This document shows, piece by piece, positions 25,560 to 33,976 of a DNA stretch of 42,118 nt. A program made the position numbers and the translations under genes. Source of the DNA: Flavobacterium sp. MC2016-06 (GTDB lineage Bacteria > Bacteroidota > Bacteroidia > Flavobacteriales > Flavobacteriaceae); assembly GCF_009711165.2 (NCBI RefSeq), contig NZ_WMID02000041.1:1-42118 (forward strand), read 5' to 3'. Numbering within the stretch: position 1 is the stretch's first letter; the number at the start of each line of letters is the position of its first letter. The notes beneath the pieces are model-generated. The model was not told the DNA's origin. It searched no databases and saw only the letters and a list, made by a program, of their open reading frames with translations.

Positions 25560-27338
25560 ATGTCTGAACAATTAAAATCACAAGAAGAGTTTTTAGCAAA
25601 TTTTAACTGGCATAACTTCCAAGAAGGAATTGATGCAGTAGATGAGAAAAACTTATTAGAATTCGAAGAACTAGTTTCAAAAACTTTCATCGCTACAGAT
25701 CAAGAAGAAGTAGTTGAAGGTGTAGTTGTTAGAATTACAGATAGAGACGTTATCGTTGATATCAACGCAAAATCGGAAGGTGTTATTTCTTTAAACGAAT
25801 TCCGTTACAACCCAAACTTAAAAGTAGGTGACAAAGTAGAAGTATTAATCGACATCCGTGAGGACAAAACAGGTCAATTAGTATTATCTCACAGAAAAGC
25901 ACGTACTATCAAATCTTGGGATAGAGTTATTGCTGCAAACGAAACTGGAGAAATTGTTAATGGTTTTGTAAAATGCAGAACTAAAGGTGGTATGATCGTT
26001 GACGTTTTCGGTATTGAAGCTTTCTTACCTGGTTCTCAAATTGATGTTAAGCCAATTAGAGACTACGATGTATATGTAAACAAAATGATGGAATTCAAAG
26101 TGGTAAAAATTAACCACGAATTCAAAAACGTTGTTGTATCTCACAAAGCTCTTATCGAGGCAGATATTGAAGTACAGAAAAAAGAAATCATCGGTCAATT
26201 ACAAAAAGGACAAGTATTAGAAGGTGTTGTTAAAAACATTACTTCTTATGGTGTGTTTATTGACTTAGGTGGTGTTGATGGATTAATTCACATTACTGAC
26301 CTTTCTTGGAGTCGTATTAACCACCCAAGTGAAGTTCTTGAATTAGACCAAAAATTAAACGTTGTAATCCTTGATTTCGATGATGAGAAAACAAGAATTC
26401 AATTAGGATTGAAACAATTAAACGCTCACCCATGGGACGCTTTAGATGCTAATTTAACTATTGGTGATAAAGTAAAAGGTAAAGTAGTTGTAATCGCTGA
26501 TTACGGTGCTTTCATCGAAGTTGCTGAAGGTGTTGAAGGTTTAATCCACGTTTCTGAAATGTCATGGTCAACTCATTTACGTTCTGCTCAAGATTTCGTA
26601 AAAGTTGGAGATGTTGTTGAAGCTGTTATCTTAACTTTAGATAGAGATGACCGTAAAATGTCATTAGGTATCAAACAATTGACTCAAGATCCATGGACTG
26701 ATATTACTTCTAAATACCCAGTAGGTTCTAAACATACAGGTATCGTTAGAAACTTTACAAACTTTGGTATTTTCGTAGAATTAGAAGAAGGAATTGATGG
26801 ATTAATTTACATCTCTGACTTATCTTGGACTAAGAAAATTAAACACCCATCTGAATTTGTAAATGTTGGTGAGAAACTTGATGTAGTGGTATTAGAATTA
26901 GATGTTGAAGGACGTAAATTATCTTTAGGTCATAAACAAACTACTGCTAATCCTTGGGATCAATACGAAGATTCTTTCGCTGTAGGAACTATCCACAATG
27001 GTGAAATTTCTGAAATCGTTGACAAAGGAGCTACTGTAGAATTTGGAGATGATATCGTTGCTTTCATTCCTACTCGTCACCTTGAAAAAGAAGACGGAAA
27101 GAAATTGAAAAAAGGTGATACTGCTGATTTCAAAGTAATCGAATTCAACAAAGAATTTAAAAGAGTAGTTGCTTCTCACACTGCTATCTTCCGTGAAGAA
27201 GAAGAGAAAAACGTGAAAGCTGCAACTGAAAATACTTCATCTAACTCTACTACAAATGCACCAGCTGCAACTTTAGGAGATAACAATGATGTATTAGCTG
27301 CATTAAAAGCTAAAATGGAAAAAACAGAGAAAAAATAA
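25560..27338 (+). CDS. rpsA: 30S ribosomal protein S1
   Basis: mRNA-binding ribosomal protein with six S1 (OB-fold) repeats, 592 residues. Repeats are at about 50-112, 130-195, 217-285, 302-371, 389-457 and 475-540; the middle ones show the classical GVFIDLGGVDGLIHITDLSW pattern. The C-terminal tail (about 545-592) is low complexity and acidic/basic. It has its own promoter and a strong terminator. Its 3' end matters for the adjacent region because a decayed copy of the last 200 bases plus terminator is found at 29930-30155. Confidence 0.97.
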   Translation: MSEQLKSQEEFLANFNWHNFQEGIDAVDEKNLLEFEELVSKTFIATDQEEVVEGVVVRITDRDVIVDINAKSEGVISLNEFRYNPNLKVGDKVEVLIDIREDKTGQLVLSHRKARTIKSWDRVIAANETGEIVNGFVKCRTKGGMIVDVFGIEAFLPGSQIDVKPIRDYDVYVNKMMEFKVVKINHEFKNVVVSHKALIEADIEVQKKEIIGQLQKGQVLEGVVKNITSYGVFIDLGGVDGLIHITDLSWSRINHPSEVLELDQKLNVVILDFDDEKTRIQLGLKQLNAHPWDALDANLTIGDKVKGKVVVIADYGAFIEVAEGVEGLIHVSEMSWSTHLRSAQDFVKVGDVVEAVILTLDRDDRKMSLGIKQLTQDPWTDITSKYPVGSKHTGIVRNFTNFGIFVELEEGIDGLIYISDLSWTKKIKHPSEFVNVGEKLDVVVLELDVEGRKLSLGHKQTTANPWDQYEDSFAVGTIHNGEISEIVDKGATVEFGDDIVAFIPTRHLEKEDGKKLKKGDTADFKVIEFNKEFKRVVASHTAIFREEEEKNVKAATENTSSNSTTNAPAATLGDNNDVLAALKAKMEKTEKK

Positions 27339-27359
27339 TTCTTAGTTTCCTCTAAATAG

Positions 27360-27389
27360 AAAGTCCCACAGCAATGTGGGACTTTTTTT
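27360..27389 (+). terminator. rpsA terminator
   Basis: AAGTCCCACA (27361-27370) and TGTGGGACTT (27375-27384) form a perfect 10-bp stem with a GCAA loop and a T run. It may also serve the convergent repressor gene. Confidence 0.9.
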
Positions 27390-27435
27390 ATGGTTAAATA
27401 TTTTTGGGGTTTTAGCTATTTTAAAATAATAATAA

Positions 27436-28098
27436 TTATTCTAAGCGAATAACTCCAACAACAATTGCTGTGTTCTTGATAGAAGATTTGAGAATTCTAA
27501 AGGGTGGATATTTTGTTTTATTCTCAGAATGGCACTCTAAAGATTCGTGATCATTTTCAAAGGGAAATAATCGTTTTATAATTACACCCTGCTCAGTATC
27601 TAAAACATAAGCTTTACCCCATTGTATAAAAGACAAATCCATAATAGGTCTACAAGCGAGAACATCGCCATTGTTGTATTGTGGATACATTGAAGAATCG
27701 GATACTTTAATAAGGTATTTAACGCCTTTATGTTCTAGTTCTGGTACTTTATAGCTATTTATAATATCAGTCACTGGAATTTCTTCTTTGTCAAACTTAC
27801 CTATTTTCTGGATAGAAATTAGCGGTATTTCTTTAATGTCATTTACTTTTAAGTGATTAGGGATTATTAAGTTTTCTTTTAACATTTCTCCATTTCCTGT
27901 TAAAAGCCATTCTATATTAATTTCTGGGCAAATAGTTAATATATCTACCAAAGCACTGGAATTTATAGGCGTTAATTTTGATTTTCCTTTAAAATTACCA
28001 TAAGTCATACCAATAGACTCAAAAAAACGCTCTTTACTAATGCGTTTGTAATCAGTTATTTGAAGTATTCTTTCTTTTATATTGGTAGATTTATCCAC
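27436..28098 (-). CDS. LexA/CI-like repressor with S24 peptidase domain (repressor 1)
   Basis: A 220-residue transcriptional repressor of the phage CI type. The N-terminal part (about 1-75) is a helix-turn-helix domain ending NIEWLLTGNGEML, typical of Bacteroidota XRE/S24 regulators. The C-terminal S24 domain has Ser136 in SDSSMYPQYNNGD and Lys175 in GVIIKRLF, the expected Ser-Lys dyad. No obvious Ala-Gly cleavage site is visible, so self-cleavage is uncertain. It sits tail to tail with rpsA and is divergent from the array of exported proteins; a palindrome within a rightward promoter just upstream (28103-28135) is its likely operator. It is a paralogue of the gene at 36975-37655. Confidence 0.88.
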   Translation of the reverse strand: MDKSTNIKERILQITDYKRISKERFFESIGMTYGNFKGKSKLTPINSSALVDILTICPEINIEWLLTGNGEMLKENLIIPNHLKVNDIKEIPLISIQKIGKFDKEEIPVTDIINSYKVPELEHKGVKYLIKVSDSSMYPQYNNGDVLACRPIMDLSFIQWGKAYVLDTEQGVIIKRLFPFENDHESLECHSENKTKYPPFRILKSSIKNTAIVVGVIRLE

Positions 28099-28102
28099 TT
28101 TT

Positions 28103-28135
28103 TTTGTTTTTTAGAAGATTTATTTTCTATATTTG
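28103..28135 (+). promoter_or_regulatory. Rightward promoter with embedded palindrome, likely repressor 1 operator
   Basis: TTTG (28103-28106), exactly 21 bp, then TATATTTG (28128-28135). Between the two elements lies AGAAGATTTATTTTCT (28113-28128), an imperfect 16-bp palindrome. The arrangement is the same as at 35468-35500, where the palindrome is perfect. Confidence 0.6.
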
Positions 28136-28391
28136 TAGTGTTATTATTACAAAATAGGCAACGTATTATATTATAAAAAGTAAGATCTGTTTATAATAAA
28201 AAAGGTTTTTACATTTTAAAAGAATGCTATGGTCATACTTATTATTTATATTCAAAATTCAATCTGGCATAATTGCATAGATAATTTTATCTCATTTGAT
28301 GAAAATAGAATATAAGAAACTGTAAGTGCAAACAGAATAGCAATTGCTGTTGAATTAGGAAAATTATAAAAACAAAAAGAAATTATCAAAT

Positions 28392-28408
28392 AAGTAAAGA
28401 TTTTACTT
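28392..28408. promoter_or_regulatory. Palindrome AAGTAAA-GAT-TTTACTT
   Basis: Perfect 7-bp arms with a 3-bp spacer, similar in form to the operator candidate at 35476-35493. Could be a second binding site of a repressor or of the small HTH protein. Confidence 0.4.
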
Positions 28409-28577
28409 ACAAAATGAGTACTTTTTTGATTTTAATGTAAAATTTTATATTGCCTTTGTAATATAAAAATATGAAGTACTGATATGTATAGTCTAATAGT
28501 GTAAAAAATAAAAGTTACAGAGCGCAAAAGTAGTTAAAATCTGATAAAAAAAGATGAAAAAAATTATAAGAATTGTT

Positions 28578-28700
28578 CAATAATTATAAAAAAAAAGCTC
28601 GAAAAGACACAGTTTATCTGGGTAATACATGGAGGGTTAATGAGGTGCTTGAGGATAAGAGTAGTGAGTTTAAAGACTTGGAAAGATTATAAACGAAATG
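28578..28700 (+). pseudogene. Decayed copy of the 66-residue HTH gene (before array gene 1)
   Basis: TAATTATAAAAAAAAAGCTC, then CAGTTTATCTGGGTAATACA, then GGAGGG and a tail with AAAGACTTGGAAAGATTATA can be laid along the intact gene at 35558 (AATTATAAAAAAGCTAAAAG, ACAGTTTATTGGGCAGTCGC, GAGGTG, tail with TGTGATGATTATAAGC). Frame and start are lost. Confidence 0.6.
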
Positions 28701-28873
28701 AAAATCTTGAAAAATTGTAATTGTAAATAACAATTACAAAAGGCTAGTTTTTTAGTATTGCATTTACATGAAAATAATTGTTAAGCAATAATGTAGGTTA
28801 ACTTGTATATATACTTTATCTATAATATAAATACAGGTAAGCTATTTAATAAATTTATTTAAAACAGAACAAA

Positions 28874-29860
28874 ATGAAAATGAATAAATGCAAAATAGGT
28901 TTTATGTTATTTGCATGTTTTACAATAATTGGTCTAAGCAGAGCTTCTGCACAAGTTGGTATGATGGGTGATGACCCTGATAAATCAGCAGTGTTAGATC
29001 TTAAAGCAACAGATAAAGGATTGTTATTACCAAGAATTACCTTAACAAGCCTTACCGACAAAACCTCTATTAAGGGTAGTAATCCTGCAACAAGCCTAAT
29101 GGTATTTAATACCAATAGTGCATTAACTGGTGGCATAGGTTTTTATTATTGGGATGGGAGTATTTGGAAAAAGCTAATTGCTGCTGGTGAAATTCAAGGT
29201 GATAATTTAGGAAATCATACTGCTGTACAAGACTTGAATATGGATTCAAAAAATATTAATGCTGTAAATACACTTAATGACGTAAATGCTAATGTAACCA
29301 CAAAAATAACTACATATACTGCTCAAATTATGAAAAGTGTAGATGGTTCTGCTCCAGTTGCTGGGTACTTTGTAACAGCTGCCGATACCGATGGTAATAT
29401 TAAATGGGCGCCAATTAATGCTGTAGGTGTTGTGGCTCCTAAATTGATGGCATTAGTAGTAAATTCTAAAGCCAATACATCAACTTTTTATCAAGGAAAT
29501 ATTTGGTTTGATACTAAATCGTATGATCCTGAGAATGCAATTACTCTGGGCACTGGTTCTACTGCTGCAACATGTTTTAAATATGTTGTACAGAAGAAAG
29601 GACTACACCAAATATTTTATAATTATTCTAATGATAGAAATTCTTTGACAAATGGTAGTTGGGCTATTCGAATATTTAAAAATGGGACTGCTATTATAGG
29701 AGCGACAGATGCTGTAGCGAATGGTACTGGTGTTGGTTCTGGTTTTGCATTTGCTGTTGAAGACTGTAATGCTGGTGATGTTATTACGGTTGATAAAATA
29801 GGAAATCATTACGGGTGGGGTGCAAATCTTACTAAAGTTTCAGTTTTTAGATTTGAATAA
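28874..29860 (+). CDS. Array protein 1: exported tail-fibre-like protein with C1q-like C-terminus
   Basis: A 328-residue exported protein (signal peptide 1-26, cut after ASA). Residues 29-100 form the head shared by all six array proteins: GMMGDDPDKSAVLDLKATDK, GLLLPRITLTSL and a FYYWDGSIWKKL end, a module common in Bacteroidota surface and tail-fibre-like proteins. Residues 108-182 (GDNLGNHTAVQDLNM and DTDGNIKWAP) resemble fibre shaft sequence. Residues about 205-328 (SYDPENAITLG, KKGLHQIFYNY, IRIFKNG, GDVITVDKIGNHYGW, VSVFRFE) fit a C1q/TNF-like jelly roll, suggesting a trimer. These assignments are by pattern only. It lacks the basic N-terminal extension of proteins 2, 3, 4 and 6. Confidence 0.75.
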   Translation: MKMNKCKIGFMLFACFTIIGLSRASAQVGMMGDDPDKSAVLDLKATDKGLLLPRITLTSLTDKTSIKGSNPATSLMVFNTNSALTGGIGFYYWDGSIWKKLIAAGEIQGDNLGNHTAVQDLNMDSKNINAVNTLNDVNANVTTKITTYTAQIMKSVDGSAPVAGYFVTAADTDGNIKWAPINAVGVVAPKLMALVVNSKANTSTFYQGNIWFDTKSYDPENAITLGTGSTAATCFKYVVQKKGLHQIFYNYSNDRNSLTNGSWAIRIFKNGTAIIGATDAVANGTGVGSGFAFAVEDCNAGDVITVDKIGNHYGWGANLTKVSVFRFE

Positions 29861-30226
29861 GGATAATATAAGTCTGTACTAATAGCATTTTTGATAAATT
29901 ACTCAGGTCTATTTTATGATATAATGTAATTACTGATTTTAAAAGAAGTAAGCATGACTGATGATTAAAAAGAGCACCAGCTTCTCATACTACTGTTTTC
30001 TCTGAGAAAAATGTGAAAGTACAATTAAAAATACTGCAGTAGCATCTTCTGTAAATATACGGGATAAATGTGTTAAAAGCTAAAATGAAGAAATGGAGAA
30101 AAATATTTTTGCTTTCTCTAAATAGAAAACACCTCAAGAAGTCTAAAATGGGACGTTATAAATTTTAAAATCTGTAAAGATTATAAACTGATTGAGGAGT
30201 TGAAAAAATAAAATAATTTAGAAATT
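29861..30226 (+). other. Intergenic region holding an rpsA 3'-end relic and an HTH relic
   Basis: 366 bases between array genes 1 and 2. The sequence just after gene 1 resembles that after gene 2 (CTGTA...AGCATTTTT), then comes the rpsA relic (29930-30155) and the HTH relic (30161-30227). No intact gene is seen. Confidence 0.65.
29930..30155 (+). pseudogene. Displaced, decayed copy of the rpsA 3' end and terminator
   Basis: Segments line up in order with rpsA 27120-27385: AGCTTCTCATACTACTG against TTGCTTCTCACACTGCT; GAGAAAAATGTGAAAG against GAGAAAAACGTGAAAG; TTAAAAGCTAAAATG identical; CTTTCTCTAAATAGAAA against GTTTCCTCTAAATAGAAA; and a final ATGGGAC against the terminator GTGGGAC. The reading frame is destroyed and some internal bases are deleted. 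This shows the region between true rpsA and this relic was inserted or duplicated after rpsA. Confidence 0.8.
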
Positions 30227-30227
30227 A
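30161..30227 (+). pseudogene. Decayed 3' end of the HTH gene (before array gene 2)
   Basis: AAAATCTGTAAAGATTATAA, then ACTGATTGAGGAG and a tail ending GAAATTATGA match the end of the intact HTH gene (AAAATTTGTGATGATTATAA, GCTTATAGAAAAAG, GAAATTATGA). It still reads KICKDYKLIEELKK, against KICDDYKLIEKEINK in the intact protein, and the terminal ATG is the start of array gene 2. Confidence 0.75.
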
Positions 30228-31228
30228 TGATTAATAGGGTTGAAAATAAAAAAAATAAGATTAATAAATATCCTAAGCTGTTTATATTGACTTATTTTAT
30301 GATTTTAGGATTAAGCAGTGCATTCGCTCAAGTTGGGATGATAGGGAATAATCCTGACAAATCGGCTGTTTTAGACTTAGATAATGCTAACAAGGGTTTA
30401 TTGTTGCCTAGAATAAGTTTAATAAGCCTTACAGATAAATCCTCTATCAATGGTGGCAATCCAGCAATAAGTCTTATGGTATTTAATACTAATAGCGCGT
30501 TAACAGGTGGTACAGGTTTTTATTATTGGGAAGGAAGTATTTGGAAAAAACAAATTGCAGCTGATGAAATTCAAGGTGATAATTTAGGAAATCATACTGC
30601 TGAACAAAATTTGAATATGAGCTCAAAAAATATAGATGCTGTAAATATAATTACTACTGTAAATGCAAATGTAACTGAAAAAACAACTACGCAGACTGCT
30701 CAAATTACAAAAGGTACAGATAATTCTCCTCCACTTCCTGGGTATTTAGCGACAGCTGCAGATAATGACGGTAATATTATATGGACACCAGTTAATAAAG
30801 TAGGTGTTGTGGTTCCTAAGTTGATGGGAGTAGTACTAAATGTGAATACAAATGCAACAAATTTTTATAGTGGAAACATTTGGTTTGATACTAAATCGTA
30901 TGATCCTGAGAATGCAATAACCCTGGGTACTAGTACTGCTGCATATTTTAAATATGTCGTACAAAAGAAAGGATTACATCAAATATATTACAATTATGGT
31001 AATCAAAGAAGTTCTGTAGCAAATGGTTCTTGGTATATTAGAATACTGAAGAATGGGGTTGTTATAGCGGCATCAGACAATGCAGCAATAGGAAGTGCTG
31101 CTGGTAATGCTTGTTTGTTTGTTGTTGACGAATTTAATGTTGGTGATGTTATTTCGGTTGATAAAGGAGGAAATCATTATGGATGGTGGACAAATCTCAC
31201 TAAGGTGTCAATTTTTAGATTTGAATAA
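30227..31228 (+). CDS. Array protein 2: exported tail-fibre-like protein with C1q-like C-terminus
   Basis: A 333-residue paralogue of array protein 1. It has a longer signal peptide with a basic start (ENKKNKINKYPK) and cleavage after AFA. The shared head reads GMIGNNPDKSAVLDLDNANK and GLLLPRISLISL; the middle GDNLGNHTAEQNLNMSS; the C-terminal jelly-roll-like domain has SYDPENAITLG, KKGLHQIYYNY, IRILKNG, GDVISVDKGGNHYGWW and VSIFRFE. The start codon coincides with the end of a decayed HTH gene, as the intact pair at 35755 does. The function is not known; a surface-exposed adhesive or binding role is inferred. Confidence 0.75.
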   Translation: MINRVENKKNKINKYPKLFILTYFMILGLSSAFAQVGMIGNNPDKSAVLDLDNANKGLLLPRISLISLTDKSSINGGNPAISLMVFNTNSALTGGTGFYYWEGSIWKKQIAADEIQGDNLGNHTAEQNLNMSSKNIDAVNIITTVNANVTEKTTTQTAQITKGTDNSPPLPGYLATAADNDGNIIWTPVNKVGVVVPKLMGVVLNVNTNATNFYSGNIWFDTKSYDPENAITLGTSTAAYFKYVVQKKGLHQIYYNYGNQRSSVANGSWYIRILKNGVVIAASDNAAIGSAAGNACLFVVDEFNVGDVISVDKGGNHYGWWTNLTKVSIFRFE

Positions 31229-31288
31229 GAGTAAAATTTAAACCTGTATTTAAAGCATTTTTATACATCAAAAAACATGCGTTAGTAG

Positions 31289-31354
31289 TTTAAAATCTGT
31301 AATGATTGTTAGCTTATTGTGAGTGTTGAAAGAAATAATACAATTTAGAAATTA
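31289..31354 (+). pseudogene. Decayed 3' end of the HTH gene (before array gene 3)
   Basis: TTTAAAATCTGTAATGATTG, then AGCTTATTGTGAG and a tail CAATTTAGAAATTATGA follow the same order as the intact gene end. Several substitutions and stops are present. Confidence 0.65.
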
Positions 31355-32346
31355 TGATTAATAAAGTTGAAAATAAAAACAAAAAAAATAATAAATATGG
31401 TAAGCTACTAGTGTTGCCCTGCTTTATAATTTTAGGATTAAGCACCGCATCCGCTCAGGTTGGTATGATGGGAAATAAGCCTGATAAATCGGCTGTTTTA
31501 GACTTAGGAGTTGATAATAAGGGTTTATTACTGCCTAGGTTAAGTTTAACTAGCCTTACTGATAAAACATCTATCAATGGCAGTAACCCGGCAACAGGTC
31601 TTATGGTATTTAATACTAATTCTACTTTAACAAATGGTATAGGTTTTTATTATTGGGACGGAAGTATTTGGAAAAAGCTAATTGCTGCAGGTGAAATTCA
31701 AGGTGATAATTTAGGAAATCATATTGCTGAGCAAGATTTGAATATGAACTCAAAAAATATTACTGCTGTAAATACAATTACTGCTGTAAATGCCAATGTA
31801 ACTGCAAAAACAACTACGCAGACTGCCCAAATTACAAAAAGCACAGACGGTTCTGCTCCAGTAGCGGGATATATAGCAACAGCCGCTGATGAGTTGGGTA
31901 ATATTATCTGGACACCACTTAATACTGAAGGTGTTGTGACTCCAAAATTGATGGGAGTAGCAAAAAATACTAAAGCAAATTCAGCAGCTTTTTATTCAGG
32001 AAATATTTGGTTTGATACTAAAACTTATGATCCTGAGAATGCAATAACTTTAGGTACTTCTACTACTGCATATTTTAAATATGTAATACAAAAGAAAGGA
32101 CTACATCAAATTCTTTATAATTTTTCAAATTATGCTAGTACAGGTACTGGTGTTTTTTATATTAGGATTTTGAAGAACGGAGTAGTTGTAGGAGGTTCTG
32201 ATGGTACCGCAAATGGCAGTGGTTCTGCTTGTGTAAGTGTTATTGATAACTTTGAAGTAGGTGACGTTATTTCGGTTGATAAAGGAGGAAATGATTATGG
32301 ATGGAAGGATAATCTTGTGAGAGTGTCTGTTTTTAGATTTGAATAA
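31354..32346 (+). CDS. Array protein 3: exported tail-fibre-like protein with C1q-like C-terminus
   Basis: A 330-residue paralogue closest to array protein 2 by eye (N-terminus INKVENKNKKNNKYGK, cleavage after ASA, head GMMGNKPDKSAVLDLGVDNK and GLLLPRLSLTSL). The shaft-like segment contains a short internal repeat (NTITAVNANVTAKTTTQTAQ). The C-terminal domain carries TYDPENAITLG, KKGLHQILYNF, IRILKNGVVVGGSDG, GDVISVDKGGNDYGW and VSVFRFE. It is separated from gene 2 by 125 bp containing an HTH relic. Exposed loops of the C-terminal domain differ most between paralogues. Confidence 0.75.
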   Translation: MINKVENKNKKNNKYGKLLVLPCFIILGLSTASAQVGMMGNKPDKSAVLDLGVDNKGLLLPRLSLTSLTDKTSINGSNPATGLMVFNTNSTLTNGIGFYYWDGSIWKKLIAAGEIQGDNLGNHIAEQDLNMNSKNITAVNTITAVNANVTAKTTTQTAQITKSTDGSAPVAGYIATAADELGNIIWTPLNTEGVVTPKLMGVAKNTKANSAAFYSGNIWFDTKTYDPENAITLGTSTTAYFKYVIQKKGLHQILYNFSNYASTGTGVFYIRILKNGVVVGGSDGTANGSGSACVSVIDNFEVGDVISVDKGGNDYGWKDNLVRVSVFRFE

Positions 32347-32844
32347 GGATAATAAATACCAAAAGACGGGTATTTACTCTGTTGTATTTTAGGTGAATTA
32401 CTAGTCTTTATAGTGTTTGATAATCCTATCGAATTGATTGTGTAAATTTCATGTTATTTATTGTTGCTGTAAAACAGGTCTTTATCTGGACTAAATGTAA
32501 CTTCTTAAAGTTACTTGGTTAGTTTTTTAGTGTTTTTGCCATCATATTTTAATGCGTTATGATTGCAAATTTAGAAAAACAGCGTAATGTGAAAATGTTA
32601 AGGACTGATATGTATAATAGTTTAAGATAGTGTGAAAAATAAAGTTTCAGTCTGATAAAATAGTCAAAAAACTGATAAAAATACTTTAAAAATTGCTCAA
32701 TAATTTAAAAAGTAAAATAATATGGTTTTCAGACAGTACATTGGATAGCACTGAGGTGTATGAAGATAAATGTAAATGAATTTAAAGATCTGTGAAAGAT
32801 CTTAAGATGATAAAAATTGAAATAAATAAAACAATTTAGGAATT
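32347..32844 (+). other. Intergenic region with duplicated non-coding sequence and an HTH relic
   Basis: 498 bases. Sequence 32428-32573 is repeated at 35150-35297; sequence from about 32608 resembles that from about 28475; and 32695-32846 is a decayed HTH gene. No intact gene or convincing promoter is seen. Confidence 0.65.
32428..32573 (+). repeat. Intergenic direct repeat, copy 1
   Basis: Shares long blocks with 35150-35297, such as ATTGATTGTGTAAATT, GTTATTTATTGTTGCTGTAA and TTATGATTGCAAAT. It lies downstream of array gene 3; copy 2 lies downstream of array gene 5. No coding potential is evident. Confidence 0.65.
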
Positions 32845-32846
32845 AT
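32695..32846 (+). pseudogene. Decayed copy of the HTH gene (before array gene 4)
   Basis: Parallels the intact gene over most of its length: AATAATTTAAAAAGTAAAAT, TATGGTTTTC, GACAGTACATTGGATAGC, GAGGTG, AAAGATCTGTGAAAGATCTT and the tail AAATAAATAAAACAATT. Stops and deletions disrupt it. The final ATG is the start of array gene 4. Confidence 0.7.
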
Positions 32847-33942
32847 GACTAAGGGAATTGAAAATAAAAAAAATAAGATTAATAAATACAGCAAGCAGTT
32901 GCTATTGGCATGCTTGACGGCTTTAGGGGTAAACAGTGTGTCTGCACAGGTTGGAATGATGGGAAATGACCCTGATAAATCTGCTGCTTTAGATATTAAT
33001 GCAGCAAATAAAGGATTGTTGATTCCACGTGTCGATTTAAAAAGTTTAACGGATAAAGCTAGTATAACAGGAGGGGATCCAGCAACAAGTTTATTGGTGT
33101 ACAATACAAATGCGGGTTTAACAAATGGAGTAGGTTATTATTTTTGGGAAGCAGGTACTTGGAAAAAAATGGCAACCAATGAAGATTTAAAACCTGGCTG
33201 GGACTTATTGGGTAATGCAGGTACAATTCCTGGAATTAATTATATTGGAACAAGTGATTCTCAAGATCTACAAATAAAGACTAATGCAGAGCCCCGTGTT
33301 ACAATATCTGCTGCAGGTAATGTTGGTATTGGTACGACAGTTCCAAATGTTTCTTCAATTCTAGATATGGGACTTGTTACCAATAAAGCGGTTACAATGC
33401 CTAATGTTGCCTTGACAGGTAGTACAGATGTAATTACTGTACCAAATCCAGTTGCGGGAATGATGGTTTATAATACGACAAGCAAGCAGGTGAATGTATT
33501 TGATGGTACAAAATGGACACAACCTGTAGTGGCAAATGAGAACGTAGTAACACCGCAATTAATGGCTGTTGCAAAGTCTGTAAATAAAAATACAACTGCT
33601 GGTGCTGGTGATATTTGGTATGATACTAAAACATACGATCCTGAAAATGCAATGGTGCAAGGAACAAGCACAGCAGCTGCAATGAAATATACAGTGAAAC
33701 AAGCAGGGATGCATCAGATTTTTTTAAATTTTAGTTACGGAGCAGGTACTGGTACTTTTTTTATACGTGTCAAAAAAAATGGTACTGTTATAGCGGCTAT
33801 TGATGCATCGGTAAACTCATCTTGTTTAGTTGCAATTGATAATTTTGTTGTGGGTGATATTATAACTGTAGATAAAGGAGGTAACGGTACAGGTTGGCAG
33901 CCTGGGGGATTGTCTAAGGTTACTATATTCAGGTTTCAGTAA
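32845..33942 (+). CDS. Array protein 4: exported protein with duplicated head and C1q-like C-terminus
   Basis: A 365-residue paralogue. The signal peptide has the basic start ENKKNKINKYSK and ends VSA. The first head (about 35-110) reads GMMGNDPDKSAALDINAANK and GLLIPRVDLKSL; a second, diverged head (about 155-230) reads NVGIGTTVPNVSSILDMG, MPNVALTGSTD and VNVFDGTKWTQP, so the module is internally duplicated. The C-terminal domain retains TYDPENAMVQG, QAGMHQIFLNF, IRVKKNG, GDIITVDKGGNGTGW and VTIFRFQ. Array gene 5 starts 34 bp after its stop, so the two are cotranscribed. Confidence 0.75.
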   Translation: MTKGIENKKNKINKYSKQLLLACLTALGVNSVSAQVGMMGNDPDKSAALDINAANKGLLIPRVDLKSLTDKASITGGDPATSLLVYNTNAGLTNGVGYYFWEAGTWKKMATNEDLKPGWDLLGNAGTIPGINYIGTSDSQDLQIKTNAEPRVTISAAGNVGIGTTVPNVSSILDMGLVTNKAVTMPNVALTGSTDVITVPNPVAGMMVYNTTSKQVNVFDGTKWTQPVVANENVVTPQLMAVAKSVNKNTTAGAGDIWYDTKTYDPENAMVQGTSTAAAMKYTVKQAGMHQIFLNFSYGAGTGTFFIRVKKNGTVIAAIDASVNSSCLVAIDNFVVGDIITVDKGGNGTGWQPGGLSKVTIFRFQ

Positions 33943-33976
33943 TAGTAAAGTATAAAGTTTTTTAAATATAAAACTA

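Larger units (their letters stand above)
28099..28873 (+). other. Intergenic region with promoter/operator and decayed HTH gene copies
   Basis: 775 bases without an intact gene. It contains a rightward promoter with an embedded palindrome (28103-28135), a short reading frame ending near 28371 (NRIAIAVELGKL) that looks like the C-terminal tail of a small HTH protein, a second perfect palindrome (28392-28408), and a decayed copy of the 66-residue HTH gene (28578-28700). The part from about 28475 resembles 32608-32815 at DNA level, so it is duplicated sequence. Confidence 0.65.
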
